From the NCBI GenBank assembly GCA_002405485.1, contig DHLW01000047.1:1-20090 (forward strand): a stretch of 20,090 bases of DNA, in the 5' to 3' direction. The DNA is from Phycisphaerales bacterium UBA4658 (GTDB lineage Bacteria; Planctomycetota; Phycisphaerae; Phycisphaerales; UBA1924). Below the pieces are notes generated by a model. It was not told the DNA's origin, did not search any database, and worked only from the letters and a program-made list of their open reading frames with translations. How positions within the stretch are numbered: the stretch's first letter is position 1; each line of letters starts with the position of its first letter. Position numbers and translations under genes: made by a program. Of this stretch, positions 1 through 8,399 are shown piece by piece.

Positions 1-243
1 CCACCTCCGCCTCCGCCTCCGCCACCGCCTCCGCCACCTCCGCCGGTGCTGAACTGCATCACGGTGTGCGTGCTGGATGTGAACCGCGACCGGCGGATTG
101 CTGTTCAGGATCTGTTTGAGTTCCTGAACGCCTGGTTTGCGGGGATGCCCTCGGCGGACTTCAACCGGTCGGGATCGAACGATGTCTCGGACATCTTCGA
201 CTACCTGAACGCGTGGTTCACGGCGGGTCGCGTGGACTGTTGA
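1..243 (+). CDS. C-terminal end of a dockerin-type exported protein (5' truncated by window edge)
   Basis: Only the last 80 residues are visible; the frame is open to base 1, so the start lies outside. It begins with 15 consecutive proline codons (bases 1-45, mixed cca/cct/ccg), which look like a rigid linker. Two EF-hand-like calcium loops follow, DVNRDRRIAVQD and DFNRSGSNDVSD, each with acidic or Asn residues at positions 1, 3 and 12. Each loop is followed by a helix ending FLNAWF or YLNAWF. This is the dockerin duplicated-loop layout in its planctomycete form. Cysteines lie just before the first loop and at the very last residue, so the domain is bracketed by Cys. In cellulosome bacteria dockerins bind cohesins; the partner here is unknown. 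The catalytic or binding part of the protein is outside the window. Confidence 0.85.
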   Translation, partial: PPPPPPPPPPPPPPPVLNCITVCVLDVNRDRRIAVQDLFEFLNAWFAGMPSADFNRSGSNDVSDIFDYLNAWFTAGRVDC

Positions 244-275
244 GGACCGGCAGCAAGAGTGATGCCAGAACACTG

Positions 276-313
276 AACCCGCCGAAGAACACGCTTCGGC
301 GGGTTTTCTTCTT
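276..313 (+). terminator. Rho-independent terminator after the dockerin gene
   Basis: A perfect 12-bp inverted repeat (276-287 with 294-305, arms aacccgccgaag / cttcggcgggtt) encloses a 6-base loop. It runs into a T-rich tail, ttttcttctt. It lies 33 bases after the stop codon at 241-243 and insulates the transketolase from the upstream gene. Confidence 0.9.
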
Positions 314-442
314 GCCACTCCCGCCTATCGTGCATCTGAAGCCGGCGAGCCGTCGTCGGCTGGATGCTCCTGCCCCGCACCCCCAAGGCCCGCGCCACGA
401 TGGGCCGTGGGGGACGTTGTTTGTCAAGAGGACCAAGACCCC

Positions 443-2413
443 ATGTCATACGAAGCCGCCGTCCACGCCCAGGCGATTGAACTGAACAAGATGGTTTTGG
501 AGATGACGGCGGCGTCCGGGGCGGGGCACCCGTCCACTGGGCTCTCGCTGGGGCACATCATCACCGTCCTCATGTACTCGACGATGCGGTACAGCCCGGA
601 TTATCCGGACTATCCGTCGTCGGATCGGCTGGTCCTCAGCGAGGGTCACGCGGTGCCGATCGTCTACGCCGCGGCATGCAAGCTCGGGATCATGGTCGGC
701 AAAGACCCGGCCAACCGCCGTCGCCTGAAGCCGGAGGACGCCAAGACCCTCCGCGAGTGGAACAGCGAGCTGGACGGGCATCCCAACCCCATGGAAGGGT
801 TCCCGTTCTTTGACGCCGCCACCGGCTCGCTCGGGCAGGGCCTGAGCGTTGCCGCCGGTCTGGGCCAGGCGGCCCGGATCGATGGCATCGACAAGCGCAT
901 CTACTGCATCATCGGCGACGGGGAGAGCCGCGAGGGGCAGATCTCCGAGGCTCTGGACTTCATCGTCGATCAGAAGCTCACCAACGTGCTCCCGCTGTTC
1001 AACTGCAACGAGTTCGGGCAGACCGACCGGGTCAGCCCGCAGCAGAGCGCCGAGCGGATCAAGGCCAAGCTCGAGGCCTATGGGTTCGAGGTGCGGATGA
1101 TCGATGGGCACGCGCCGGCTCAGATCAAGAGCGTCTTCGAGGAGTTCGAGAAGCGCTCGAACGACCCTGGGAACAAGGTGCTCGCGGTGGTGGCCAAGAC
1201 GGTCAAGGGGTGGGGCTGTCCGTCGCTGCACGGCGGGGGCTGGCACGGCAAGCCCGCCGAGGGCGAGGCCCTCAAGCGTGCTCTTGCGGAGCAGGACGAG
1301 CGCCGCATGGAGCTGACCAGCGCGCTGGCGAGCACGGATCAGTTCACCATTCAGCCGCCCAAGGAGATGCCGGAGAAGCCCTCCAAGGCCGGCGACATGC
1401 CGAGCTTCAGCCAGATGATGAAGAAGCTGGACATGGAGAGCGTGCTGCACTCGGGCAAGCTGGCGACGCGCCGGGCCTATGGCATCGCACTGCGGGCGCT
1501 TGGTCAGATCAACGACCGCGTCGTCGTCCTGGACGCCGACGTCTCCAACTCCACCTTCGCCGACATGTTCCGCAAGGACGCGGCGCTGGCCCAGCGATTC
1601 GTCGAGTGCAAGATCGCCGAGCAGAACATGTACAGCGTGGCCGCGGGAATGTCCGCGGCGGGCAAGATCCCGTTCTGCTCCACCTTCGCCAAGTTCGTGA
1701 CCCGCGGGTATGACCAGATCGAGATGGCGATCAACTCCGGCGCGAACCTCAAGATCGTCGGGAGCCACGCGGGCATCTCGCTGGCCTCCGACGGCCCGAG
1801 CCAGATGTCCCTCCCCGACGTCGCGTGGTTCCGGGCTCTCTCCACCATGCGCGATCACCGCGGGAACCCCGGCTGCTATGTCCTGCAGCCCTCCGACGCG
1901 TATGCGGCGTACGCCCTCACGGGCGTGATGGCCGAGTACGAGGGCGCGTGCTACATGCGCACCCTGCGTCCGGACACCGAGTTCCTCTACAACGACGAGA
2001 CCGTCTTCAACCTCGGCGGGTTCGAGGTTCTCCAGGAAGGCCGCGACATCCTCCTCGTCGCCGCCGGGTACATGGTCCACGAGGCCAACAAGGCCCTGGA
2101 CCTGCTGGACCAGGCCGGGATCTCGGCGACGCTGGTCGATGCGTACAGCATCCCCTTCGACGCCGAGAAGATGCTGGACCTGGCCAACGCCAACGGCGGG
2201 TACATCGTGACCCTCGAGGACAACTACGGCGCCGCGCTTGGCTCGGCGGTCGCCGACGCGCTCACGCAGGGCGGCGAGGGCTTCACACTGGAGCAGATGT
2301 TCGTGAAGCGCATCCCCAAGAGCGCCAAGACCCCCGGCGAGATGCTGAAGATGTGCGGGCTCACCGCCGCCGACATCAAGGCGACGGTCGAACGCGTGCT
2401 GCAGGTGGCCTGA
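443..2413 (+). CDS. tkt: Transketolase (thiamine diphosphate-dependent)
   Basis: A 656-residue protein that moves two-carbon ketol units between sugar phosphates in the cytosolic non-oxidative pentose phosphate pathway. The N-terminal ThDP domain carries GAGHP (res. 27-30), SEGHA (66-70), GSLGQG (128-133) and the diphosphate/Mg motif GDGE (158-161), closed by NCN (187-189). The pyrimidine-binding domain holds the catalytic-type Glu in IAEQNM (E393), and a C-terminal transketolase domain follows. All three domains are present in one chain of usual length. The wording (e.g. MRYSPD, SEGHAVPIVYA) resembles the animal-type branch more than E. coli TktA; this is an impression, not a calculation. 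I chose ATG 443 over the in-frame GTG 407 because homology begins there; agagga about 11 bases upstream is a plausible but weak ribosome site. It has its own terminators on both sides and seems monocistronic. Confidence 0.95.
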   Translation: MSYEAAVHAQAIELNKMVLEMTAASGAGHPSTGLSLGHIITVLMYSTMRYSPDYPDYPSSDRLVLSEGHAVPIVYAAACKLGIMVGKDPANRRRLKPEDAKTLREWNSELDGHPNPMEGFPFFDAATGSLGQGLSVAAGLGQAARIDGIDKRIYCIIGDGESREGQISEALDFIVDQKLTNVLPLFNCNEFGQTDRVSPQQSAERIKAKLEAYGFEVRMIDGHAPAQIKSVFEEFEKRSNDPGNKVLAVVAKTVKGWGCPSLHGGGWHGKPAEGEALKRALAEQDERRMELTSALASTDQFTIQPPKEMPEKPSKAGDMPSFSQMMKKLDMESVLHSGKLATRRAYGIALRALGQINDRVVVLDADVSNSTFADMFRKDAALAQRFVECKIAEQNMYSVAAGMSAAGKIPFCSTFAKFVTRGYDQIEMAINSGANLKIVGSHAGISLASDGPSQMSLPDVAWFRALSTMRDHRGNPGCYVLQPSDAYAAYALTGVMAEYEGACYMRTLRPDTEFLYNDETVFNLGGFEVLQEGRDILLVAAGYMVHEANKALDLLDQAGISATLVDAYSIPFDAEKMLDLANANGGYIVTLEDNYGAALGSAVADALTQGGEGFTLEQMFVKRIPKSAKTPGEMLKMCGLTAADIKATVERVLQVA

Positions 2414-2453
2414 GCGCGCAAGCGGTCGGAACAGGCAACACACATGCCCGCAG

Positions 2454-2483
2454 AAGCCCGCGAAACCGCGGGCTTTTTTTCTT
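2454..2483 (+). terminator. Terminator after transketolase
   Basis: A 9-bp stem (2454-2462 with 2467-2475, aagcccgcg / cgcgggctt) has a 4-base loop aaac and is followed by a run of seven T. It lies between the transketolase stop and the convergent glycosyltransferase stop at 2483. The T-run is on the + strand only, so it mainly serves the transketolase. Confidence 0.88.
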
Positions 2484-3754
2484 CACCGTGCGGATCGCGA
2501 TCGGTCGCCGGCTCCCGACGGTCCCGGGGCCGTTTCCGAGAGTGCGCCGACGTATCGCAGCGCCTTGCGCAAACCGGCGATCGGATCGCAGCGGGATCGC
2601 CACTTCGAGAGCTGCGCGAGCGATGCACGCTTGAACGCCTCCAGCCGAGACGGGTCGGTGACATCACGCAGGGCCGTCTGCAGCAGGTCCGGCCGTCGCG
2701 CCGGGATCATGAACCCGTTCACGCCCTGCTCCACAAGCTCGTACGCCGCGCCAACGCGGTCGCTGGTGACCAGCGCGAGGCCGGCGGCGGCGGCCTCGTT
2801 CACGACCAGCGCCCAGGGCTCGTAATCGCTGTAGAGCACGAGCACGTCGGACGCACGGTAGATGGCCGACGTCGCGGCCTGGTCAAGAAAACCGACGAAC
2901 CGGACGCGCCCGGCATCACGGAGCGCGGGGGGCACGGATCGCTCCAGCTCGGCACGCAGCTCGCCATCGCCGACGATGATGAGGTCCCAGTCGGGACGAT
3001 CGCCGGCGATCGCAGCAAACGCGGCGATCACCAGGTCCACGCGCTTCACGGTGACCAGACGGGCGCAGCAGACCAGCCGCCTGCGATCGGCCGACAGTCC
3101 GAAGCGCTGCCGAGCCGCGGCGATCTCCGCCTCGGGCATGTTCTGAATCAGGGAGTAGTCCGGCTCGTACGGCAGCTCGAACATCCGCTCGTCCGGCACG
3201 CCATAGCGGCTGAAATACTGCCTGCCGCAGATGCCCTGAACGCACACGGCCCGGTACCACCGCAGAACCCGCGGCTTGAGCGTCCGCTTGGCCAGCCGGC
3301 GCAGCCCGGTGGACCAGTCGCCGTGGATGTTGCTGTCGGCGCCCAGGATGGCCGGGACACCCCGGCGTCGGGCCCATCGCATGCCGTAGATGTTGGGCAG
3401 CTCGTCGTATCCGCTGCAGAACACGGCGACGGGGCGGTGCCCCTCCAGCCATCGCCACACCCTCCTCGCGATCAACAGCTCGTGCCGGAGCAGCGCCAAC
3501 CCGGTGCGCCCGCCCTCGGGTGGCGGATCGGGATCGAGCATGACCGCGTTGCTGCCAGGGTCACACGGATTGACCCATTGGTTGGTGCGGTACTTGGTCA
3601 CCAGCGTCGCCAGCCGCAGCTCGGGAATCTCTTTGGCAATCCGCCTTTGAAAGTGCACGCGATACGGGGGCATGTGCCCGGTGATCACGGCATAGACCGG
3701 GCGCGGATCATCGATCGGACCGGACTTGGCTGAAGTTGCGGACGTGTCGCTCAT
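2483..3754 (-). CDS. GT4-type glycosyltransferase (GT-B fold)
   Basis: A 423-residue retaining GT-B glycosyltransferase, expected to transfer a sugar from a nucleotide sugar to a lipid-linked or polysaccharide acceptor at the inner face of the membrane. The N-terminal half starts with YAVITGHMPPYRVHF, the usual donor-free Rossmann entry. The C-terminal half carries the nucleotide-sugar site: ARLVTVKRVD with K237, VGDGEL (261-266), and EPWALVVNE (312-320), the E-x7-E motif of GT4 enzymes. The later VNGFMIPA segment is also typical. No membrane segments are seen. I chose ATG 3754 over the longer in-frame start at 3811, because the extra 19 residues show no family character. It is divergent from the acyl carrier protein run and probably acts on the same glycan. 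The exact sugar cannot be read from the sequence. Confidence 0.88.
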   Translation of the reverse strand: MSDTSATSAKSGPIDDPRPVYAVITGHMPPYRVHFQRRIAKEIPELRLATLVTKYRTNQWVNPCDPGSNAVMLDPDPPPEGGRTGLALLRHELLIARRVWRWLEGHRPVAVFCSGYDELPNIYGMRWARRRGVPAILGADSNIHGDWSTGLRRLAKRTLKPRVLRWYRAVCVQGICGRQYFSRYGVPDERMFELPYEPDYSLIQNMPEAEIAAARQRFGLSADRRRLVCCARLVTVKRVDLVIAAFAAIAGDRPDWDLIIVGDGELRAELERSVPPALRDAGRVRFVGFLDQAATSAIYRASDVLVLYSDYEPWALVVNEAAAAGLALVTSDRVGAAYELVEQGVNGFMIPARRPDLLQTALRDVTDPSRLEAFKRASLAQLSKWRSRCDPIAGLRKALRYVGALSETAPGPSGAGDRSRSAR

Positions 3755-4026
3755 CGGATCGCGGGCCGTCTGAACCTGGTTGGACGCGGATTCGGACCAT
3801 AGGCCGCCCACGCCCGGACACTATCGGACGATCCCGCTGGCGCGCTGAAGCCCACACCCCTGACCCGCCCCCAACACCGGCCCATGAACAGCCGATACAG
3901 GGATTGCCGTCCTTCGGGGGGAGGAGACGGGCGTCGGGATATCATCGCTCCCGCGCGGTGGATCAGCGCCGAGATGGCTCGCCGCAGGACATCACCCGCT
4001 TTTGTTCAAGGGAAGAAGGTCGCCGA
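3755..4026. promoter_or_regulatory. Divergent intergenic region (glycosyltransferase / ACP operon)
   Basis: These 272 bases between two divergent starts must hold promoters for both directions. On the + strand a tatcat box (3940-3945) resembles a -10 element, but I see no convincing -35 at the right distance. The ACP start has a clear ribosome site, gaagaagg (4012-4019), 7 bases before ATG 4027. I see no RNA gene or strong hairpin here. Confidence 0.45.
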
Positions 4027-4287
4027 ATGAGCACGGAGCAACGAGTCGTCAAGGTGGTCCAAGGCCTGCTTGCCCGGCAGAAGCGCTCCGCGGACGCGAT
4101 GAACTCCAAGACCCCGCTGTATGCGGGCGGGCTTGGGTTTGACTCGCTGGCGGCCGCGGAACTCTCGACGCTGCTGGAGATGGAGTTCGGGAAGGATCCC
4201 TACTCCGACGGCAAGGTGCCGCAGACGATCGGGGACATCGTCGGGTACTACGACGCGTCGGCACACCCCTCGGCGGACAGAAAATGA
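4027..4287 (+). CDS. Acyl carrier protein
   Basis: An 86-residue acidic small protein. The phosphopantetheine attachment site is GFDSL (res. 37-41, Ser40), followed by AAAELSTLLEMEFG, the helix II region that docks partner enzymes. Size and layout match the acyl or peptidyl carrier protein family. ATG 4027 was chosen because gaagaagg sits 7 bases upstream and the family begins here; a longer frame upstream has no family character. Its stop overlaps the start of the AMP ligase by four bases (ATGA), so the two are very likely translationally coupled and the ligase is its likely loader. It is not in a fatty-acid synthesis context (no fabD/fabF beside it), which suggests a dedicated carrier for glycan acylation. 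A DltC-like role carrying an amino acid is an alternative. Confidence 0.88.
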   Translation: MSTEQRVVKVVQGLLARQKRSADAMNSKTPLYAGGLGFDSLAAAELSTLLEMEFGKDPYSDGKVPQTIGDIVGYYDASAHPSADRK

Positions 4288-5645
4288 CCGGCCCCGCCCT
4301 GCTCCGGGCCGCTCGGGAGGCCCCGGACGCGGTCTTTCTGCTCGGCGCGGCGGGAGCGACGAGCTATGCCGACGCGGCCCGGCACGCGCTTCGGGTGGGC
4401 GCGCTCCTGAAAGCACGAGGAATCACACGGCTTGCTTGTCACGCCCTGGACTCCCCCAGACTCGTCATGCTCATGATCGGCTGCGCCCTCTCGGGATGCG
4501 AGGTCTGCGTCATCAACCGGCACTACGGGCAGAGCGAACTGCAAGACGTGCTCAAGCGCTTTGATTTCACCCACCTCGCCGCCGACGCCCCGATGACCTT
4601 CGACGGCGTCTCGGTCCTGGACATCGACGACCTGTTTGCTCAGTCCGCGGGGGTGTCTCAACTTGGCGAGCCGCACGCCGACCCGCGGCTGCTGGTGCTC
4701 ACCACCGGGACCACCGGGCTGCCCAAGGGCGCGCGGTACACGTGGGCCAATCTCGCGGCTCAGGCCAAGACCAAGGGCGACCTGGCCGGGTCGCGCTGGC
4801 TGCTGGCGTATCACCTGAACCACTTCGCGGGGCTGCAGATGCTGGTGCACGTGCTGGCCAACCGCGCCACGCTCGTGATCCCCGCGGGGCCGGAGGTCGA
4901 GCAGGCGCAGCGGGCGCTGATCGAGCATCGCGTGGAGTATGTCAGCGGCACGCCGACGTTCTTCCGTTTTCTCGCGGCGCAGATGCCCGAGAGCGTCTGC
5001 AGGACGCTCCCCCTGAAGCAGATCACGCTGGGCGGCGAGGCCGTCCCGCAGGATCTGCTGGAGCTGCTCCGAGAGCGATTCCCCGCCGCCAAGGTCTCGC
5101 AGATCTTCGCGACCACCGAGATCGGCTCGGCGTTCAGCGTGCGCGACATGAGCAACGGGCTCCCCGCCTCGCTCCTTGAGAAGAAGGACGACGCCGGCCC
5201 GCAGATCCGCATCGTCGACGGCGAGCTGCACATCCTGTCGACCCACGGCATGCTCGGGTACTACGGCGAGCCGGAGTCGACCGGGCCCGTCTGGCGGGCC
5301 ACGGGCGACCTCGTCGAGCTGCGCGGCGACCGCGTCTACTTCGTCGGACGCAAGAGCGAGACTATCAACGTCGGCGGCGTCAAGGTCCATCCCCTGCCGA
5401 TCGAGGAAGTCGTTGTGAAGGTCCCCGGGGTGGTCGCGGCCTACTGCTACGGCAAGAAGAACCCGATCACCGGACAGATCGTCGCCGTCGACGTGCTGCC
5501 CGAGCCCGGCGCGGATCGCGCCCGGCTGGAAGAGAACATCCGCGCCGCCTGCGAATCGCTGGCGCGGCACGCACAACCCCGTATCATCCGCTTCGTGGAG
5601 TCGCTCGACATGGCCAATCGCAAAGTGATCCGGAGGGGGCAATGA
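4284..5645 (+). CDS. AMP-forming acyl/aminoacyl ligase (ANL superfamily)
   Basis: A 453-residue adenylate-forming enzyme. It should activate a carboxylic acid with ATP and pass it as a thioester, probably to the ACP whose gene it overlaps. Core motifs in order are the phosphate loop LTTGTTGLPKGA (139-150), FATTEIGSA (275-283), ATGDL (339-343), GRKSETINVGGVKVHP (355-370) and the C-terminal lysine in NRKVIRR (K447). All are intact, so it should be active. It is short for an acyl-CoA synthetase (commonly 500-600) and lacks part of the usual N-terminal region, closer in size to MenE/DltA-like members. The substrate acid is unknown; no binding-pocket code can be read safely. It starts inside the ACP stop (ATGA) and ends inside the reductase start (ATGA), so it is the middle gene of a coupled trio. 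Confidence 0.9.
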   Translation: MTGPALLRAAREAPDAVFLLGAAGATSYADAARHALRVGALLKARGITRLACHALDSPRLVMLMIGCALSGCEVCVINRHYGQSELQDVLKRFDFTHLAADAPMTFDGVSVLDIDDLFAQSAGVSQLGEPHADPRLLVLTTGTTGLPKGARYTWANLAAQAKTKGDLAGSRWLLAYHLNHFAGLQMLVHVLANRATLVIPAGPEVEQAQRALIEHRVEYVSGTPTFFRFLAAQMPESVCRTLPLKQITLGGEAVPQDLLELLRERFPAAKVSQIFATTEIGSAFSVRDMSNGLPASLLEKKDDAGPQIRIVDGELHILSTHGMLGYYGEPESTGPVWRATGDLVELRGDRVYFVGRKSETINVGGVKVHPLPIEEVVVKVPGVVAAYCYGKKNPITGQIVAVDVLPEPGADRARLEENIRAACESLARHAQPRIIRFVESLDMANRKVIRRGQ

Positions 5646-6394
5646 GCATCGGCGGCAACACCAGTTCTCGCGTGGTCCTCGTGAGCGGCGGCAGCCGCGG
5701 ACTCGGCGCCGCGCTCGTGGATGAGTTCCTCGCCCAGGGCGACCGAGTCGCCACCTTCAGCAGGCGCTCCACCGACCGCGTCGACGCCTGGAAGAGCGAT
5801 CCGCGCGTCCGCGATCGATTCCACTTCGGCGAGGTCGACGCCACCGATCGCGAGGGATGCAAGAAGCTGCTCGGCGAGATCACCGAGAAGTGGGGCAACG
5901 TCCAGGTGCTCGTGAACAACGCGGGCATGGCCATCGACGCGCTGCTCCCGATCCTCAAGGACGACGACGTCGACAAGCTCATCGAGCTCGATCTCAAGAG
6001 CGTCATCTTCCTCACCAAGCGCGTCATCCGCCCCATGCTGCTGGACAACTGGGGCCGAGTCATCAACATCTCCAGCGTCGTCGGCCTCCGCGGATATCGC
6101 GGGCTCTCGGTCTATGGCGCGGCCAAGGCGGGCCTCGACGGCTTCACCCGCGCCCTCGCTCGCGAGGTCGGAGTCCGCAACATCACCGTGAACTCCGTCG
6201 CGCCGGGCTACCTCCGCACCGAGATGACCCACGGACTCGATGAGAACAACATGAACCAGATCGTCCGACGCACGCCCATGGGACGCCTGGGCGAGGTCGA
6301 GGACGTCTCATCGCTCGTCGCCTTCCTCGCATCCGACAAGGCCGGGTTCATCACCGGACAGACGCTCGTCGTCGACGGCGGGATCACGAGCTGA
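5642..6394 (+). CDS. Short-chain dehydrogenase/reductase, 3-oxoacyl-ACP reductase (FabG) type
   Basis: A 250-residue classical SDR. The cofactor loop is SGGSRGLG (15-22), the structural motif is NNAG (92-95), and the catalytic set is Ser (SS at 144-145), Y158 and K162 in the YGAAK context. The C-terminal end GFITGQTLVVDGG is typical of FabG-like enzymes. It probably uses NADPH (Arg19 in the loop and RR at 41-42), which is an inference. A ribosome site ggagg lies 5 bases before ATG 5642, and the start overlaps the ligase stop by four bases. Next to a carrier protein and a ligase, the natural reading is reduction of a 3-oxoacyl group on the ACP to a 3-hydroxyacyl group. A sugar-nucleotide oxidoreductase role is possible but less likely. 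Confidence 0.88.
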   Translation: MSIGGNTSSRVVLVSGGSRGLGAALVDEFLAQGDRVATFSRRSTDRVDAWKSDPRVRDRFHFGEVDATDREGCKKLLGEITEKWGNVQVLVNNAGMAIDALLPILKDDDVDKLIELDLKSVIFLTKRVIRPMLLDNWGRVINISSVVGLRGYRGLSVYGAAKAGLDGFTRALAREVGVRNITVNSVAPGYLRTEMTHGLDENNMNQIVRRTPMGRLGEVEDVSSLVAFLASDKAGFITGQTLVVDGGITS

Positions 6395-6428
6395 CGCCGG
6401 CTGGCCCGATCCCTCCCGCATCCCGGCC

Positions 6429-7511
6429 ATGAGCGACACCGCACCAAGCGCCAGCATCGAGGAGATCCGTCCAGAGGACGTCGGCGCCGTCGCCGCATGC
6501 ATTCACACAGAGGCCACCGGCGCTCCGCCGCCCGACGCCGCACTCTCCCGAGCGCTCGAAGAACATCTTCGATGGGTGCTCGCCGACAACCCTTCGAACA
6601 TCGCCGGCGTGCCCTGGGGGTGGCTCCTGCGAAGCGAGGATCGAGCCGTCGTCGGGGCCATGGTCTGTGTCCCCATGCGGGTGCGCTGCCAGGACTGGTC
6701 CGCCGTGGCTCTCATGTCCGCCAAGTGGTTCGTGAACGTCGCGTATCGCGGAGCCGGCCTCGGGCTCTTCCTTCGATACCTCAAGCTCGGCAGGTCCTAT
6801 CCGCTGTTTGCGACCACCGCGGGCGCTCAGAGCTCTCCGCTGTGGATCAAGTTCGGCGGGTACCCGATCTCCGAGAGCGACCACGAGCTCGTCGGCGCTC
6901 TCCGTCTGGGGCCACTCCTGGAAGAGGCCGTGCATCGCAAGCTCCGCAGCCGCCCTCTGGCAAGGGGATCCGGGCTCGCCGCGACGCTCATGCCCTCCGG
7001 CCTTCGTTCGGCTCGGCGGGCGGGCGCGGGGGTCACGATCGACCGACTGACCTCTGCCGATCAGGCGGCGGCGTTCGAGCGTGTCGGGCCCGAGGACGTC
7101 ATCTCCGCCGTGCGTGATCGGGCGTACCTGCACTGGCGGTACTTCAGTGGCCCGCAGGCGGACACGCGGGAGGTCCTGGCCTGCACCATGCCCTCGGGCA
7201 GGCGGGCTCTGGCGGTCACGACCGTGGCCACCCGCGGGTATCGCGCCCAGGTGCGCACGCTGAGCGTGCTGGATCTGTGGGGGAACATCGCACCCGACGA
7301 ACACCCCGCACTGGCCGGGGCCCTTGCACGCCGGGCCGCGGGCGCCTGCGACGCCGTGGTCCTGCGCTCCCTGTCTGCCCAGGCGCACCAGTCGCTGCTG
7401 GGCTCGGGCTTCGTGCGCCGCGCGTTCCCGCAGCCGACTACCTGGTGCATCGACAAGGCCGGGCTCGCGCCGACGCGATCGTGGTACCTTGTCCCCGGAG
7501 ACGCCGAGTAG
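6429..7511 (+). CDS. GNAT-family acyltransferase, likely glycan-modifying
   Basis: A 360-residue protein with an N-terminal GNAT domain. It begins IEEIRPEDVGAVAACI, and the acyl-CoA/pantetheine loop lies in VNVAYRGAGLG (102-112), matching the R-G-x-G-x-G pattern. The second half (about 200-360) has RDRAYLHWRY (229-238), a pattern I associate with GNAT/FemAB-like proteins of exopolysaccharide clusters. This half may be a degenerate second GNAT fold. It follows the reductase by 34 bases on the same strand, so it is part of the ACP run. A pantetheine-binding transferase in this place could move the acyl group made by the ACP, ligase and reductase onto an amino sugar; that is inference. No signal peptide or membrane segment is seen. 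No clear ribosome site precedes ATG 6429. Confidence 0.75.
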   Translation: MSDTAPSASIEEIRPEDVGAVAACIHTEATGAPPPDAALSRALEEHLRWVLADNPSNIAGVPWGWLLRSEDRAVVGAMVCVPMRVRCQDWSAVALMSAKWFVNVAYRGAGLGLFLRYLKLGRSYPLFATTAGAQSSPLWIKFGGYPISESDHELVGALRLGPLLEEAVHRKLRSRPLARGSGLAATLMPSGLRSARRAGAGVTIDRLTSADQAAAFERVGPEDVISAVRDRAYLHWRYFSGPQADTREVLACTMPSGRRALAVTTVATRGYRAQVRTLSVLDLWGNIAPDEHPALAGALARRAAGACDAVVLRSLSAQAHQSLLGSGFVRRAFPQPTTWCIDKAGLAPTRSWYLVPGDAE

Positions 7512-7532
7512 TCGGCACGAACTGGAGGTGGC

Positions 7533-8399
7533 ATGTCGCTGCGCTCGCTGGCACGCAGATTGGTCATCGACGCCTCGGTGCTCACCGGCGCCGACGCCCG
7601 CGCCCGGTCGCGGCTTTCCCGCGGGCCCGCGCCCGGACGATGCGTCCGCGTGGCGCTCGCGCACGGCACCGACGCCTCCGCCGTCGACGCCTTCAGAAGA
7701 CAGCTCGACTGGGCCAGTCGCCACTTCGAGCTCATCGGCTTCGACACCTTCCAGACACTCTGCCAGGACCCGTCCTTCACGCTCAAGCGCCCCGGGATGC
7801 TCTTCACCTTCGACGACGGCATGCTGAGCAACTTCGAGCATGGCGCCCGCGTTCTGGAAGAGTTCGGCACGCGCGGCGTGTTCTTCGTCGTGCCCGCGTA
7901 CAGCGCACTGGAGGGCTCGGCAGCCCGGGCGTTCTTCAAGTCCAACATCCAGGGACGGTCCACTGACGGCGAGCTCCCGATGTCCCCCGATCACATGCGC
8001 GAGCTCGTCGACCGAGGGCACACCATCGGCAACCACACGCGCACCCACGCCCGCCTCTCGCTGGTTCCCGACTCTGAGCTCGACGAGCAGATCCTGCGCA
8101 GCGCGGATCAGATCGAACAGTGGATCCGCCGGCGCGTCGACGCCTTCGCGTGGACATTCGCGTGGGACGCCATCTCGCCGAGCGCGTATCGCGTCATCCG
8201 CGCGCGGCACCCGTACTGCTTCACGCCCTGCCCGGGGCTGGTCCGCGCCGCTCCGGACACGCCTCGGCTCATCTGGCGCACCAACGTGGAGGCCGACGCC
8301 GACCTTCGGCTGGCACGATTCATGTGCAGCGGGCTGGGGGACGAGATCTGGCGATCGCGACGCGAGAAGCTCGCGACGATGCTCGCGGAACGGCCCTGA
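7533..8399 (+). CDS. Polysaccharide deacetylase (NodB/CE4 family)
   Basis: A 288-residue CE4 carbohydrate esterase, removing N- or O-acetyl groups from a polysaccharide or lipid-linked sugar with a divalent metal. Motif 1 is FTFDDG (91-96; D94 catalytic base, D95 metal). Motif 2 is the metal His pair in GNHTRTH (H168, H172). The sequence HFELIGFDTF before motif 1 and RGVFFVVPAY after it fit NodB proteins of exopolysaccharide loci. No classical signal peptide is visible, so it may act in the cytoplasm on a lipid-linked precursor. A strong ribosome site ggaggtg (7524-7530) precedes ATG 7533. It is the last gene of the ACP run, and its TGA directly abuts the stop of the convergent ligase gene. 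Confidence 0.88.
   Translation: MSLRSLARRLVIDASVLTGADARARSRLSRGPAPGRCVRVALAHGTDASAVDAFRRQLDWASRHFELIGFDTFQTLCQDPSFTLKRPGMLFTFDDGMLSNFEHGARVLEEFGTRGVFFVVPAYSALEGSAARAFFKSNIQGRSTDGELPMSPDHMRELVDRGHTIGNHTRTHARLSLVPDSELDEQILRSADQIEQWIRRRVDAFAWTFAWDAISPSAYRVIRARHPYCFTPCPGLVRAAPDTPRLIWRTNVEADADLRLARFMCSGLGDEIWRSRREKLATMLAERP

Noticed and set aside
446..2443. Very long open frame (665 codons) antisense to the transketolase
   Set aside because: It mirrors the real gene in a GC-rich genome and its translation has low-complexity Arg/Gly/Leu/Val character with no family motifs. The + strand frame carries the full transketolase motif set.
2444..3733. 429-codon + strand frame over the glycosyltransferase
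   Set aside because: The minus-strand frame has the GT4 motifs; this one has none and no sensible start context.
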